DNA of 64,000 bases from Fulvimarina endophytica (GTDB lineage Bacteria > Pseudomonadota > Alphaproteobacteria > Rhizobiales > Rhizobiaceae): positions 310,001 through 374,000 of the forward strand of contig NZ_QURL01000004.1 of assembly GCF_003403015.1 (NCBI RefSeq), given 5' to 3'. Under the pieces are notes generated by a model. The model searched no databases. It worked only from the letters and a program-made list of their open reading frames with translations, and was not told the origin of the DNA. Positions 8,997 through 17,681 of the stretch are shown one piece after another. The position numbers were made by a program, and so were the translations under genes. Within the stretch, counting starts at the first letter, position 1, and the number at the start of each line of letters is the position of its first letter.

Positions 8997-9018
8997 TATA
9001 ATGTGACATTTATAATCA
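8997..9018 (+). promoter_or_regulatory. Promoter -10 box with overlapping IRO-like (RirA-type) iron operator
   Basis: A perfect TATAAT lies at 8997-9002. Just downstream, TGA (9004-9006), nine bases, then TCA (9016-9018) give the TGA-N9-TCA pattern of the rhizobial iron-responsive operator bound by RirA. The box covers the expected transcription start, an arrangement suited to repression in iron-rich cells. The -35 region (about 8973-8979, TTCCGT) is weak. The receptor gene starts 73 nt downstream. Confidence 0.6.
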
Positions 9019-9091
9019 TGTTTTCTGGTCTGTCGCGTCGCTCGAATCGAAGCGGTCGCAGACGCCATTTCCAGATCCATGAGAGAATCCG

Positions 9092-11356
9092 ATGACCGAG
9101 ACGAAGGCGACGATCAGGTTGCGCCGTATCCTACTCCTGACAGCCGCGCCCGTGTTCGGCCTCCTCGCCGCCCCCGCATCGGCGCAGACCGCCACCGGGG
9201 ATCCGGGGGCGATCCTTCTCGAGACCGTCGTCGTCGAGGCAGACGAGGCAGCGAACGCGAATACCGGATCTGATGCCGGGTCCCAGACGGGCGCCGCCGC
9301 GCCACCGACCGGCACGATCGGAACCGCTCCCGCACCCTATGCCGGCGGCCTCGTTGCGACCGGCGTCCGGCTCGGCGCGCTCGGAAACAAGCCCTTCATC
9401 GATACGCCCTTCAGCGTTTCGAGCTTTACCAACGAGCTCATCCGCGACCAGCAGGCTCAGACCCTCGGCGAGGTCGTCCTCAACGACGCCTCGGTGCGCA
9501 ACGATGCCTCCGCCTTCTCCGAACGGGACTCCTTCCTCATCCGCGGCTTCTCGGTCACCAATCTCGACACCGCCTTCGACGGGCTGTTCTACGTCTCCAA
9601 TCCGCGCCGCAGCTATCTGGAAGGGATCGAGCAGGTCGAGATCTTCAAGGGGCCGACCGCGCTTCTGAGCGGCGGCGTCGGGCGCGTCGGCGGAACCATC
9701 AATCTCGTTCCCAAGCGCGCCGGCGACGAGCCCCTGACGCGCCTGACCACCACCTACACCTCGGAAAGCGTCGTCTGGCCCCATCTCGACTTCGGCCGCC
9801 GCTACGGCCCGAACGAGGAATTCGGCATCAGGATCAACGGCTCCTATCGCAAGGGCGATACCGAACTCGACCGGAACGCGATCGAGGTCGGCGTCGGCAC
9901 GCTCGGCCTCGACTATCGCGGCGAGCGCGCCCGGGCCACGCTGGACGTGATCTATTCCAACCAGGACCTGACCGCGCCGGTCTCGCTGTTCAACGAGGCA
10001 GCCCCCGGCTTCGACATTCCCGATGCGCCGAACGGGCGCACCAACACCGCCAATTCGTTCGAATTCAACAACAGCGAGCATGTCGGGGTCGCGACGCGAT
10101 TCGAATACGACATCTTCGACAACACGACGATCTACGCGGCCGGCGGGATCGGCGACTACAAGGAGGACTTCCTGTCCTCCTCCTACAGGATCGAGAACGC
10201 GCGGGGCGATGCGACGAACTTCTTCGCCATCCAGCCCCAGCGCATCGAAGGCAAGACCGGCGAGGTGGGCGCGCGCTCGACCTTCGAGACGTTCGGCATC
10301 GGGCACGAGGTCACGATCCAGGCGACCCAGGCGCTGAACGAGCTCTACCGGGGCGGCTTCCCACGCAGATCGTTCCCGAGCTATCGGACCAATATCTACA
10401 ACCCGGTCCCCTTCGCCGGCACCATCGATCTTAGGAATTACCCCTTCGCCAGCGAGCGGCCGCTGTTCGGCGATCTTCTCTCCAGCAGTCTTGCGATCTC
10501 GGACACGCTCTCCGTCTTCGACGACCGCCTGCAACTCACCTTCGGCGGCCGCTACCAGAACATCCGCTCGCGCAGCCTCGACCCGACGCCCGGACCCACC
10601 CAGGGCGACGTCACCTTCTTCGACGATCAGAACAAGATCACGCCGGCCTTCGCCGCACTCTTCCAGGTGACCGAGGCGTTCTCCGTCTACGGCAACTATA
10701 TCGAGGCGCTGACGGAGGGTCCGGTCGCATCCTTCCGGGCGGTCAATGCCGGACAGATCTTCCCGCCATCGGTGAACGAGCAGATCGAGGTGGGCGCGAA
10801 ATACGATCTCGGCACCTTCGCCGTGACCGCCTCCCTGTTCGAGATCGAACAGCCCAGTCCGTTCACCGATCCGGTCACCAACGTCTTCTCGGTCTCCGGT
10901 CGCCAGGTCAATCGCGGCATTGAGCTGACGGCCTTCGGCGAGGTCTTCGACAGCCTTCGCCTCCTCGGCGGCGTGACCTTCCTTAATGCCGAACTCGACA
11001 AGACGGCCGGCGGCCTCTTCGACGGAAACGACGTGCCGGGCATCGCCGACACCCAGGCCAACATCTATGCCGAATACGACATGGACTGGCTGCTCGATGG
11101 CTTCTCGGTGAACGCCCGCGCGATCTATACCGGCAGCGTCTTCTACGATCAGGCGAACCTCCAGAAGGTGGACGACTGGACGCGCATCGACGCAGGCCTC
11201 GAATACGCCTTCGTCGGCCCCTTCGAGAAGGAGGTGGTCGTGCGCGGCAATGTGGAGAACGTGTTCGACGAGAACTACTATGCGAGCGCGGCTCGCGGCT
11301 TCCTCGCCACCGGCGCGCCGCGAACCTACACGGTCTCGACCGCGATCGAGTTCTGA
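9092..11356 (+). CDS. TonB-dependent siderophore receptor
   Basis: A 754-aa outer-membrane receptor with a signal peptide ending near APASA. A linker rich in Gly/Ala/Thr precedes the plug domain. The plug carries typical segments (LGEVVLNDASVRND, SFLIRGFS, GIEQVEIFKGPTALLSG, GRVGGTINLVPKR), followed by a long beta barrel. The protein ends in aromatic Phe after TVSTAIEF, the usual outer-membrane assembly signal. There is no N-terminal STN signalling domain, so it is not expected to use a sigma/anti-sigma relay. The ligand is probably a ferric siderophore; its identity cannot be read. It stands alone behind an IRO-like box at 9004-9018. Confidence 0.92.
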   Translation: MTETKATIRLRRILLLTAAPVFGLLAAPASAQTATGDPGAILLETVVVEADEAANANTGSDAGSQTGAAAPPTGTIGTAPAPYAGGLVATGVRLGALGNKPFIDTPFSVSSFTNELIRDQQAQTLGEVVLNDASVRNDASAFSERDSFLIRGFSVTNLDTAFDGLFYVSNPRRSYLEGIEQVEIFKGPTALLSGGVGRVGGTINLVPKRAGDEPLTRLTTTYTSESVVWPHLDFGRRYGPNEEFGIRINGSYRKGDTELDRNAIEVGVGTLGLDYRGERARATLDVIYSNQDLTAPVSLFNEAAPGFDIPDAPNGRTNTANSFEFNNSEHVGVATRFEYDIFDNTTIYAAGGIGDYKEDFLSSSYRIENARGDATNFFAIQPQRIEGKTGEVGARSTFETFGIGHEVTIQATQALNELYRGGFPRRSFPSYRTNIYNPVPFAGTIDLRNYPFASERPLFGDLLSSSLAISDTLSVFDDRLQLTFGGRYQNIRSRSLDPTPGPTQGDVTFFDDQNKITPAFAALFQVTEAFSVYGNYIEALTEGPVASFRAVNAGQIFPPSVNEQIEVGAKYDLGTFAVTASLFEIEQPSPFTDPVTNVFSVSGRQVNRGIELTAFGEVFDSLRLLGGVTFLNAELDKTAGGLFDGNDVPGIADTQANIYAEYDMDWLLDGFSVNARAIYTGSVFYDQANLQKVDDWTRIDAGLEYAFVGPFEKEVVVRGNVENVFDENYYASAARGFLATGAPRTYTVSTAIEF

Positions 11357-11548
11357 CCCGAGGGATCGGTTCTCTCGTCCGGCGACGGAGGACGATCGCC
11401 GCGACCTCGAACGCCGCCGGCCGCGGACTCTGCCCGCCGGCGGACATCACGCCCGGACCGCGTTCCCGTGGAGCACGCACCGATTGTTCCGGAGATCGGA
11501 GCGAGATTAAGACCCGATCTTCAGGCGGCCGATGCGCAAGCAGAAAAG

Positions 11549-11591
11549 CCTTCGGCCCCGGACCTGATATTCGAGGTTCCGGGGCCGAAGG
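11549..11591 (-). terminator. Rho-independent terminator between the receptor and the butanediol dehydrogenase gene
   Basis: A 14-bp perfect stem: CCTTCGGCCCCGGA at 11549-11562 pairs with 11578-11591 across a 15-nt loop. On the minus strand the stem is followed by CTTTTCT, so it most likely ends the minus-strand cluster. It may also act on the convergent receptor transcript. Confidence 0.75.
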
Positions 11592-11616
11592 CGTTGTATG
11601 GAAGCCGTTCGTCCGA

Positions 11617-12672
11617 TCAGGCCGGTGCTTCGACGAGGATCTTGATCTGGGACTTCTCGGCCACGAGCGCCTCGAAGCCGTCCTCGACGATCCGGTCGAT
11701 GCCGATGCGCTTCGTCACCAGCCGGTCCGCCCGGAAATAACCCTGCCGCATGAGTTCGAGGACCGCCGGATAGACGTTGCGGTAGCCGATCGTGCCCCGG
11801 ATCTCCTTTTCGCGAAGAACGACGGCATTCGGATGGAAGGAGGCCTCCTCCTCCCAGATCGAGACGACGAGGGTCTGCCCGTCGAAGCGCGTCGCCTCGA
11901 TCGCCTGGGGCAGAACCTTCGGCACGCCGGTCACCTCGAAGGCGACGTGCACGCCGACGCCGCTCGCCTCGCGGATCCTTTCGACCGCGTCCTCGCTCGC
12001 CGGATCGATGGCGAGCGTCGCACCGAGTTCCATCGCCTTCTCGCGGCGCTTTTCGGACATCTCGACCACGTAGATCTCGGACGCGCCGGCGACCTTCAGG
12101 GCCTCGATGGTGAGAAGGCCGATCGGCCCGGCGCCGAACACCGCAGCCTTGTCGCCGGCCTTGAGCTTCGAGCTGCGCACGGCATGGAGGGCGACGGCCG
12201 CGGGCTCGACGAGGGCTCCCTGCTCGATCGAGAGATCGTCCGGCATCTTGTGCGCCATGCGGGCCGGAACCACCGAATAGGCGGCGAACCCGCCGTGACC
12301 GCCGGACAATCCGACGAAGCCCAGATGTTCGCAGAGATTGTAGAGGCCCTCCCGGCAGGGGGGACATTCGTCGCAGGCGAAGATCGGCTCGATCGCGACC
12401 CGGTCGCCGACGGCGAGACCCGTGACGCCCTCTCCGAGTTCGGTGACCTCGCCGCAATATTCGTGCCCCATGACGATCGGCGCCTTGTCGCCGCTCAAGG
12501 GGTGGTTCTCGCCGACGGGCACGAAGATCGGGCCGGCGAGATATTCATGGAGATCGCTGCCGCAGATGCCGGTCCAGGCGACCTTCAACTTGATCTCACC
12601 GGGACCGGGGCTCGGCTCCTCGACCTCTTCGACGCGAATATCCTTGGCGGCGTGCCAGCGTGCTGCCTTCAT
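11617..12672 (-). CDS. Zinc-dependent 2,3-butanediol / sorbitol-type dehydrogenase
   Basis: A 351-aa medium-chain dehydrogenase/reductase. The catalytic zinc ligands are Cys37 and His70-Glu71 (in GHEYCGE). The structural zinc cysteines are 100, 103, 106 and 114. The NAD-binding motif FGAGPIG is mid-protein. Overall it most resembles (R,R)-butanediol dehydrogenase, oxidising 2,3-butanediol to acetoin. Substrate class is inferred; sorbitol- or threonine-type activity cannot be excluded. It is the last gene of a minus-strand run after an acetoin-reductase-type SDR (26 nt upstream), which favours the butanediol/acetoin assignment. ATG 12672 begins the conserved MKAARW start. Confidence 0.82.
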   Translation of the reverse strand: MKAARWHAAKDIRVEEVEEPSPGPGEIKLKVAWTGICGSDLHEYLAGPIFVPVGENHPLSGDKAPIVMGHEYCGEVTELGEGVTGLAVGDRVAIEPIFACDECPPCREGLYNLCEHLGFVGLSGGHGGFAAYSVVPARMAHKMPDDLSIEQGALVEPAAVALHAVRSSKLKAGDKAAVFGAGPIGLLTIEALKVAGASEIYVVEMSEKRREKAMELGATLAIDPASEDAVERIREASGVGVHVAFEVTGVPKVLPQAIEATRFDGQTLVVSIWEEEASFHPNAVVLREKEIRGTIGYRNVYPAVLELMRQGYFRADRLVTKRIGIDRIVEDGFEALVAEKSQIKILVEAPA

Positions 12673-12698
12673 CCTAGACGTCCTCCCTTGATTGATTT

Positions 12699-13472
12699 TC
12701 AGCGATAGACCATGCCGCCATCGATCAGGATGGACTGGCCGGTCATGTAGTCGCTGTCCGGGCCTGCGAGATACGAGACCAGACGGGCGACATCCTCGGG
12801 TGTCTGCGATCGGCCGAGGGCGATCGTGTCGACGAACTTGTCGAACGTCTCGCCGCTCTTTGCCCCGGTCAGTTCGGCAAAGCGGGCGTCGATCTCCTTC
12901 CACATGTCCGTCCCGACGACGCCGGGACAGTAGGCGTTGACCGTGATGCCGTCCTTGGCCAGCTCACGCGCGGCGCTCTGGGTCAACGCACGGACGGCGA
13001 ACTTCGTCGAGCAATAGGCCCCGAGCATCGCGAACCCTTCATGGCCCGCGATCGAGCAGGCCGAGACGATCTTGCCCCCGTGTCCGCGGGCCTTGAACTT
13101 CTCGGACGCGGCCTGAATGCCCCAGAGGACTCCCTTGACGTTCACCGCATGGACCCGGTCCATCTCCTCCTCGGTGATGTCGAGGATCGGCTGCACCTGG
13201 GCGATACCGGCATTGTTGACGATGACGTCGAAGCCTCCGAATTCCTTTTCGGCCGTGTCGATGGCCCTGACGACCTCGTCGCGCTTCGTTACGTCGGCCT
13301 GAATGCCGATCGACGCCGATCCGATGGCGGCGCTCGCATCGCGGGCGGTCTTCTCGTCGATGTCCACGAGAGCGACGGCGAACCCGTCTTCCGAAAGGCG
13401 GCGGGCGATCGCAAATCCGATCCCGCGTCCGGCGCCGGTCACGAGTGCCACCCGCTTCTGTTGATCGCTCAT
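12699..13472 (-). CDS. Acetoin reductase-type short-chain dehydrogenase
   Basis: A 257-aa classical SDR. The cofactor motif TGAGRGIG is at 12-19 and NNAG at about 86-89. The catalytic residues are Ser140, Tyr153 and Lys157 (YCSTK). The C-terminus ([18 protein letters not shown]) is typical of the BudC / meso-butanediol dehydrogenase group, which interconverts diacetyl, acetoin and 2,3-butanediol with NAD(H). ATG 13472 has a good GGAGG upstream; the open frame extends further but without a ribosome site. It lies between the monooxygenase and the zinc dehydrogenase genes, probably in one operon. Confidence 0.82.
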   Translation of the reverse strand: MSDQQKRVALVTGAGRGIGFAIARRLSEDGFAVALVDIDEKTARDASAAIGSASIGIQADVTKRDEVVRAIDTAEKEFGGFDVIVNNAGIAQVQPILDITEEEMDRVHAVNVKGVLWGIQAASEKFKARGHGGKIVSACSIAGHEGFAMLGAYCSTKFAVRALTQSAARELAKDGITVNAYCPGVVGTDMWKEIDARFAELTGAKSGETFDKFVDTIALGRSQTPEDVARLVSYLAGPDSDYMTGQSILIDGGMVYR

Positions 13473-13701
13473 GGCTTTCCTCCCTGTTTGAATGAGACTT
13501 GATCCGGCCAATCGGGCCGGGAGCGACACGAAACTCCCGCGAGGTGCGGGGCTCCGGGGCCCTTGTCACGAGGCGGAGAGACGGGTTTCGCAAGACGCGC
13601 GATCCGGCGGACGAGGCAGACCTAACCCGTCGCCTCGTCCGTCCCGTCAGGTCCGCCGGCCGTCGTTTCACGCATGACCCGGCGACGGCCGTTACGGCGC
13701 C

Positions 13702-15519
13702 TCAGCCGAGGTGGTGGGGCTGTTGCAGGGCGTAGACCGGCGTATCGAGCCCTTCCATCCGGGCTTTCAGCTGCAGAGCGAGATAGAGGGAGTAGTGGCG
13801 CGACTGGTGCAGATTGCCGCCGTGGAACCACAGGGCCTCCTGCTGGGTCGGCTTCCACATGTTGCGCTGCTCGCCCTCCCAGGGTCCCGGATCCTTGGTC
13901 GTGTCGGAGCCGAGGCCCCAGACCTTGCCCACCTTGTCCGCGACTTCCTGACTGATGAGATCGGCGGCCCAGCCGTTCATCGAGCCGTAGCCGGTCGCCA
14001 GAACGACGAGATCGGCCTCGAGCTTCGTCCCGTCGCCCAGAACGATCCCGTCCTCGACGAAGCGCTCGACCCCGCCTTTGGCGAGTTTTACCTTGCCGTC
14101 GATGATGAGCTGGGAGGCGCCGACATCGATGTAGTAACCCGACCCCCGGCGCAGATACTTCATGAAGAGACCGGAGTCGTCGTCGCCGAAATCGAGATCG
14201 AATCCTGCCTTCTCCAGGGCCTTGTAGAAGTCCGCATCGCGTTCGCGGATCTCATCGTAGATCGGCTTCTGGAACTCGTGCATGATCCGGTAGGGCAGCG
14301 AGGCGAAGATCATGTCCGCCTTCTCGGTCGTCATCCCGTTCCGCACGGCCTGTTCGGAATAGAGAGCGCCGAGGCCGATCTCCATGAGGCTGTCGGACTT
14401 GACGATGTGGGTCGAGGACCGCTGGACCATCGTCACGTCCACGTCGTTCTCCCAAAGGGCCGCGCAGATGTCGTGGGCGGAGTTGTTGGAGCCGACGACG
14501 ACGACCTTCTTCCCGGTCCACTCGTCGGGACCGGAATGTTCGCTCGAATGCTGGATCGTGCCCCTGAAGTCCTCCATGCCGGGGAATTTGGGCCGGTTCG
14601 GCTTGCCGCTCATGCCGGTGGCGAGGACGAGCTGCTTGGGCTTCAGCGTCAGCGTCTCGCCATCCCGGTCGACCTCGACGGTCCATTCTCCCGCCGCCTC
14701 GTCATAGCTGGCGGACCGGACGGTCGTCTTCGTCCAGTAGTTGAGCTCCATCACCTTGGTGTACATTTCGAGCCAGTCGCCGATCTTGTCCTTCGGAGCG
14801 AAGACGGGCCAGTTCTCCGGGAACTTGATGTAGGGGAGATGGTCGTACCAGACGGGATCGTGCAGGCAGAGCGACTTGTAGCGGTTGCGCCACTGGTCGC
14901 CCGGACGCTCATGCCTGTCGAGAACGAGCGCCGGAACGCCGAGCTGGCGAAGGCGCGCGCCGAGAGCGATGCCCCCCTGTCCGCCACCGACGACGACGAC
15001 ATAGGGCTGGACCGTGCGGCCGAGTTCGGCGGCCTCCGCTTCGCGCTGCTCCTTCCACGACGACCGGTTCTTGTCCGCGCCGTGCCTCGCCCCCATGGGT
15101 CGGTCGAAGCCCTTGGCCTCCTCGAACCCCTTCAACTCCTGCAGCGCCGTCAGAAGCGTCCAGATCTTGCCGTCCTTCAGGCGAAGAAGCCCCCAGCCGC
15201 GACCCGCCTTCGTTTCGAAGGTGATCCAGGCGGTGGTGACGCCGCCCTCTTCGGCAGGCTCCTCACCCTCCTGGAGGTCGAAGCCCGACGGCTCGATCGC
15301 GGAAAGCTGCTCTGCGAGCATGCCGCGCACGGCGTCCGGTCCCTCGACGGTCTTGATGTTCCAGGTAAAGGCGACGAGGTCGCGCCAGTAACTGTCCGCA
15401 AGGAACATCGACGCCGCGGCGTCGACGTCCCTGGCGCGAAGGGCCTCCTCGAATTTACCGAGGACCTTCCGGACCTTGCGCGCGGTTTCGCTTTCGGGCT
15501 GTACGGCCTGGTCGAGCAT
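13702..15519 (-). CDS. Class B flavin monooxygenase with N-terminal NTF2/SnoaL-like domain
   Basis: A 605-aa protein in two parts. Residues 1-130 look like an NTF2/SnoaL-like domain (WRDLVAFTWNIKT, GRGWGLLRLKDGKIW). Residues 170-600 form a two-dinucleotide flavin monooxygenase: FAD motif GGGQGG at 178-183, fingerprint FRGTIQH at 318-324 (FxGxxxH), and NADPH motif GSNNSA at 343-348. Class B enzymes N-oxygenate amines, S-oxygenate thioethers or carry out Baeyer-Villiger oxidation of ketones. The substrate here is unknown; ketone or ketol use is suggested only by the butanediol/acetoin genes downstream. ATG 15519 follows a strong GGGAGGAAT. A phased GCAAC array lies upstream. Confidence 0.85.
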   Translation of the reverse strand: MLDQAVQPESETARKVRKVLGKFEEALRARDVDAAASMFLADSYWRDLVAFTWNIKTVEGPDAVRGMLAEQLSAIEPSGFDLQEGEEPAEEGGVTTAWITFETKAGRGWGLLRLKDGKIWTLLTALQELKGFEEAKGFDRPMGARHGADKNRSSWKEQREAEAAELGRTVQPYVVVVGGGQGGIALGARLRQLGVPALVLDRHERPGDQWRNRYKSLCLHDPVWYDHLPYIKFPENWPVFAPKDKIGDWLEMYTKVMELNYWTKTTVRSASYDEAAGEWTVEVDRDGETLTLKPKQLVLATGMSGKPNRPKFPGMEDFRGTIQHSSEHSGPDEWTGKKVVVVGSNNSAHDICAALWENDVDVTMVQRSSTHIVKSDSLMEIGLGALYSEQAVRNGMTTEKADMIFASLPYRIMHEFQKPIYDEIRERDADFYKALEKAGFDLDFGDDDSGLFMKYLRRGSGYYIDVGASQLIIDGKVKLAKGGVERFVEDGIVLGDGTKLEADLVVLATGYGSMNGWAADLISQEVADKVGKVWGLGSDTTKDPGPWEGEQRNMWKPTQQEALWFHGGNLHQSRHYSLYLALQLKARMEGLDTPVYALQQPHHLG

Positions 15520-15625
15520 GTCATTCCTCCCGTTCTGACTGGGAGGACGATAGGAACGGCCAGGGCCATCCAGCAACGATCTCCGGCGGGCAAGGACCGA
15601 AAATCGTCGATCTCGCCATAGAGGC

Positions 15626-15670
15626 GTTGCATCGCGCAACGGCGCGCAACAAGGCGCAACGGGATGCAAC
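15626..15670 (-). promoter_or_regulatory. Helically phased GCAAC half-site array upstream of the monooxygenase
   Basis: GTTGC at 15626-15630 is followed by GCAAC at 15636-15640, 15646-15650, 15656-15660 and 15666-15670. That is five half-sites at exact 10-bp intervals, the first inverted. The array sits 107-151 nt upstream of the monooxygenase start and just after the stop of the AcoR-like regulator. Spacing of one helical turn suggests cooperative binding of an oligomeric activator on one DNA face. The adjacent regulator is the obvious candidate. Confidence 0.6.
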
Positions 15671-15686
15671 GCTCAGGGCCGGATCG

Positions 15687-17450
15687 TCATGCCTCCCTGC
15701 CTTGCGCTCGAAGCCCCATGCGTTCGGCGCGGCGTTTCACGGTCGAGCGATCGACACCGAGCCGGCGCGCGGCCTCCGCCATGTTCCAGCCGCAGGCATC
15801 GAGAAGCGCGCTCAACTCTTCGACCGGCTCGGCCGTTCGGCCCATCGACCGGTCCTCGGACGGCGGGAGGTCGATCTCTTCGATGACCGGGCCGTCGCTC
15901 AAGGCGACCGCGGTATCGAGGACGTGTTCGAGTTCACGCAGATTGCCCGGCCAGGGACGCGAGGCGAGCGCGGCGCGCGCGGCGACGGTCAGCTGCCGCG
16001 ATCCGGCTGCGCGGTAGCGAAGCAGCCGCTCGACCAGCCAGTCGAAATCGTGGCGTTCGCGAAGCGGCGGAACCTCGAGCGTCACGCCGCGCAGACGATG
16101 AAGGAGATCCGGACGGATACAGCCTTCGAGAGGGCCGCGCGTGGAGGTGATGGTTCGAACCGAGGGGTTCGCGCGCAGCTTGGTGACGAGAACGGGTTGC
16201 ATCGGCTCCACGAGATCCTCGAGGCCACGCACGAACAGGCTGACCGGCTCGGCGCACGGTTCGAACGCCGCGTCGAGGCTCGCCCGATCGGCACCGGCGC
16301 ATTCGAGGGTCCGGAAGGTTCCCTTCGGGGCCGAGATCGAATGGATCGCGCGGGCAAGCCGGCTCTTGCCGGTTCCGGTCTCGCCGAGGAGAAGGATCGG
16401 AATATCGGTGCGCGCGACGCGCTCGGCCCGATTGATGAGCGCGTCCATCTTCGGTTCGGGACCGGCGAACCTTGCGAGCGGGCTCGTCCGTGCCGGCGCT
16501 CTGCTCGGGAGTGGCGAGCGGGCGGCGACGCTCTGAGGCGCGATCGCGTGCACGAAGAGCGCCCCGCCATCGGGAAGGCGGACGATGCGCTCCTCGCGCG
16601 GACGGTCCCGCATGCGGTCGGGCAGATCGTCCATGCCGATATCGGTCAGGGTGTCGAGGTGGCGCCCGACAAGGGTTTCGGGATCGGCGCCGAACCGGAG
16701 AAGCGCCTCCGCGCCATGGGTATAGCCGAGGATGCGGCCCGACCCGTCGAGCGAGATCGCCGCCTCCGGATCGACGTCGAGGAATTCCGGACACCTCGAC
16801 AGACGCAGCACCCAGTCGCGCCGGCTCATATCCATGAGATTGGCGAGCTCGATACGGCGGGCGGTGGCCTCGACGAGGTTCATCGCGAGGCGCTGACTTG
16901 ACTTGGCGATCGGTGAGCGGAGCAGCGAGATGTCGAGAACGGCGGCGATCTTGCCCTGATGATCGTAGATCGGGGCGGCGGTGCAGGACAGCGCCGTATG
17001 CTCCATGCCGAAATGATCGTCCTGATGGACGGTGACCGACTGACCGGTGAAGAGGCAGGTTCCGACGGCGCAGGTGCCGGCAAGCCCCTCCGACCAGTCG
17101 GAGCCGAGATAGAGGCCCGCCTCCCGCAAGGGTTCGCGCGCCTCCTCGCCGCCGAAATAGTCGACGCATACGCCCGCCGCATCGGAAAGAAGAAGGACGT
17201 AGTTCTGACCGGCGATCTGCCGGTAGAGGGTGCTGAGGCCGGAGCGGGCGGTCGAGATCAGCCGCTCGATGCGGTCGCGATGGACCCTCAGCTCGCTCTC
17301 GGTGACGATATGGGCCGGCTCACGGCGCGCCGGGTCCATCCCGTACTGGTTGACGCAGCGCGACCAGGATGCCGCGACCAGCGGATCGCGGCAACTTTGC
17401 CTCCCGTTCAGAACGCCTTCGATCTCGCTCACATGGCTGCGATCCGACAT
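15687..17450 (-). CDS. AcoR-like regulator with degenerate sigma-54 activator domain
   Basis: A 587-aa protein laid out like AcoR. Residues 1-200 form a GAF-type sensor region (GLYLGSDWSEGLAGTCAVGT, TALSCTAAPIYDHQG). A PAS-like segment spans 225-300, an AAA+ region 330-530, and a Fis-type helix-turn-helix 550-578 (NMAEAARRLGVDRSTVKRR). Walker A is intact (GETGTGKS, 356-363). The GAFTGA loop that contacts sigma-54 is absent, and the Walker B region reads SLFVRGLEDL instead of the usual LFLDEI. It probably binds DNA and senses an effector, but may not remodel sigma-54 holoenzyme. ATG 17450 is preceded by GGAGGAG. AcoR proteins control acetoin and related catabolism, which fits the downstream genes. 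Confidence 0.82.
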   Translation of the reverse strand: MSDRSHVSEIEGVLNGRQSCRDPLVAASWSRCVNQYGMDPARREPAHIVTESELRVHRDRIERLISTARSGLSTLYRQIAGQNYVLLLSDAAGVCVDYFGGEEAREPLREAGLYLGSDWSEGLAGTCAVGTCLFTGQSVTVHQDDHFGMEHTALSCTAAPIYDHQGKIAAVLDISLLRSPIAKSSQRLAMNLVEATARRIELANLMDMSRRDWVLRLSRCPEFLDVDPEAAISLDGSGRILGYTHGAEALLRFGADPETLVGRHLDTLTDIGMDDLPDRMRDRPREERIVRLPDGGALFVHAIAPQSVAARSPLPSRAPARTSPLARFAGPEPKMDALINRAERVARTDIPILLLGETGTGKSRLARAIHSISAPKGTFRTLECAGADRASLDAAFEPCAEPVSLFVRGLEDLVEPMQPVLVTKLRANPSVRTITSTRGPLEGCIRPDLLHRLRGVTLEVPPLRERHDFDWLVERLLRYRAAGSRQLTVAARAALASRPWPGNLRELEHVLDTAVALSDGPVIEEIDLPPSEDRSMGRTAEPVEELSALLDACGWNMAEAARRLGVDRSTVKRRAERMGLRAQGREA

Positions 17451-17681
17451 TCACCGATCTCCTCCTCCGAAATCGAGAGAACACCTTAACACGATCTGTG
17501 CCCCGCGACGGAAGCCGGTCGAGATTTGCGGTCGAGGGCATCGCTCGGCGCGCCGTTCGCGCCCGGCGACGCTCGATCGGGATGCGGTCTTCGCGCCATG
17601 CTCCTCGAGCGACGAGACAGGCGCCCTGACGCGAAGCGGCTTCGTTTTTTCCGCGGCGAAGAGCGATATCGCGGATACAGC

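Noticed and set aside
13711..15621. A 636-codon plus-strand open frame
   Set aside because: It is antisense to the flavin monooxygenase, which carries clear FAD and NADPH motifs. No ribosome site or recognisable domain is present on the plus strand.
15520..15625. A sigma-54 -24/-12 promoter for the monooxygenase operon
   Set aside because: On the minus strand I found a TTGC at about 15573-15576, but the GG element at the correct distance is missing. No other position fits GG-N10-GC with the flanking bases.
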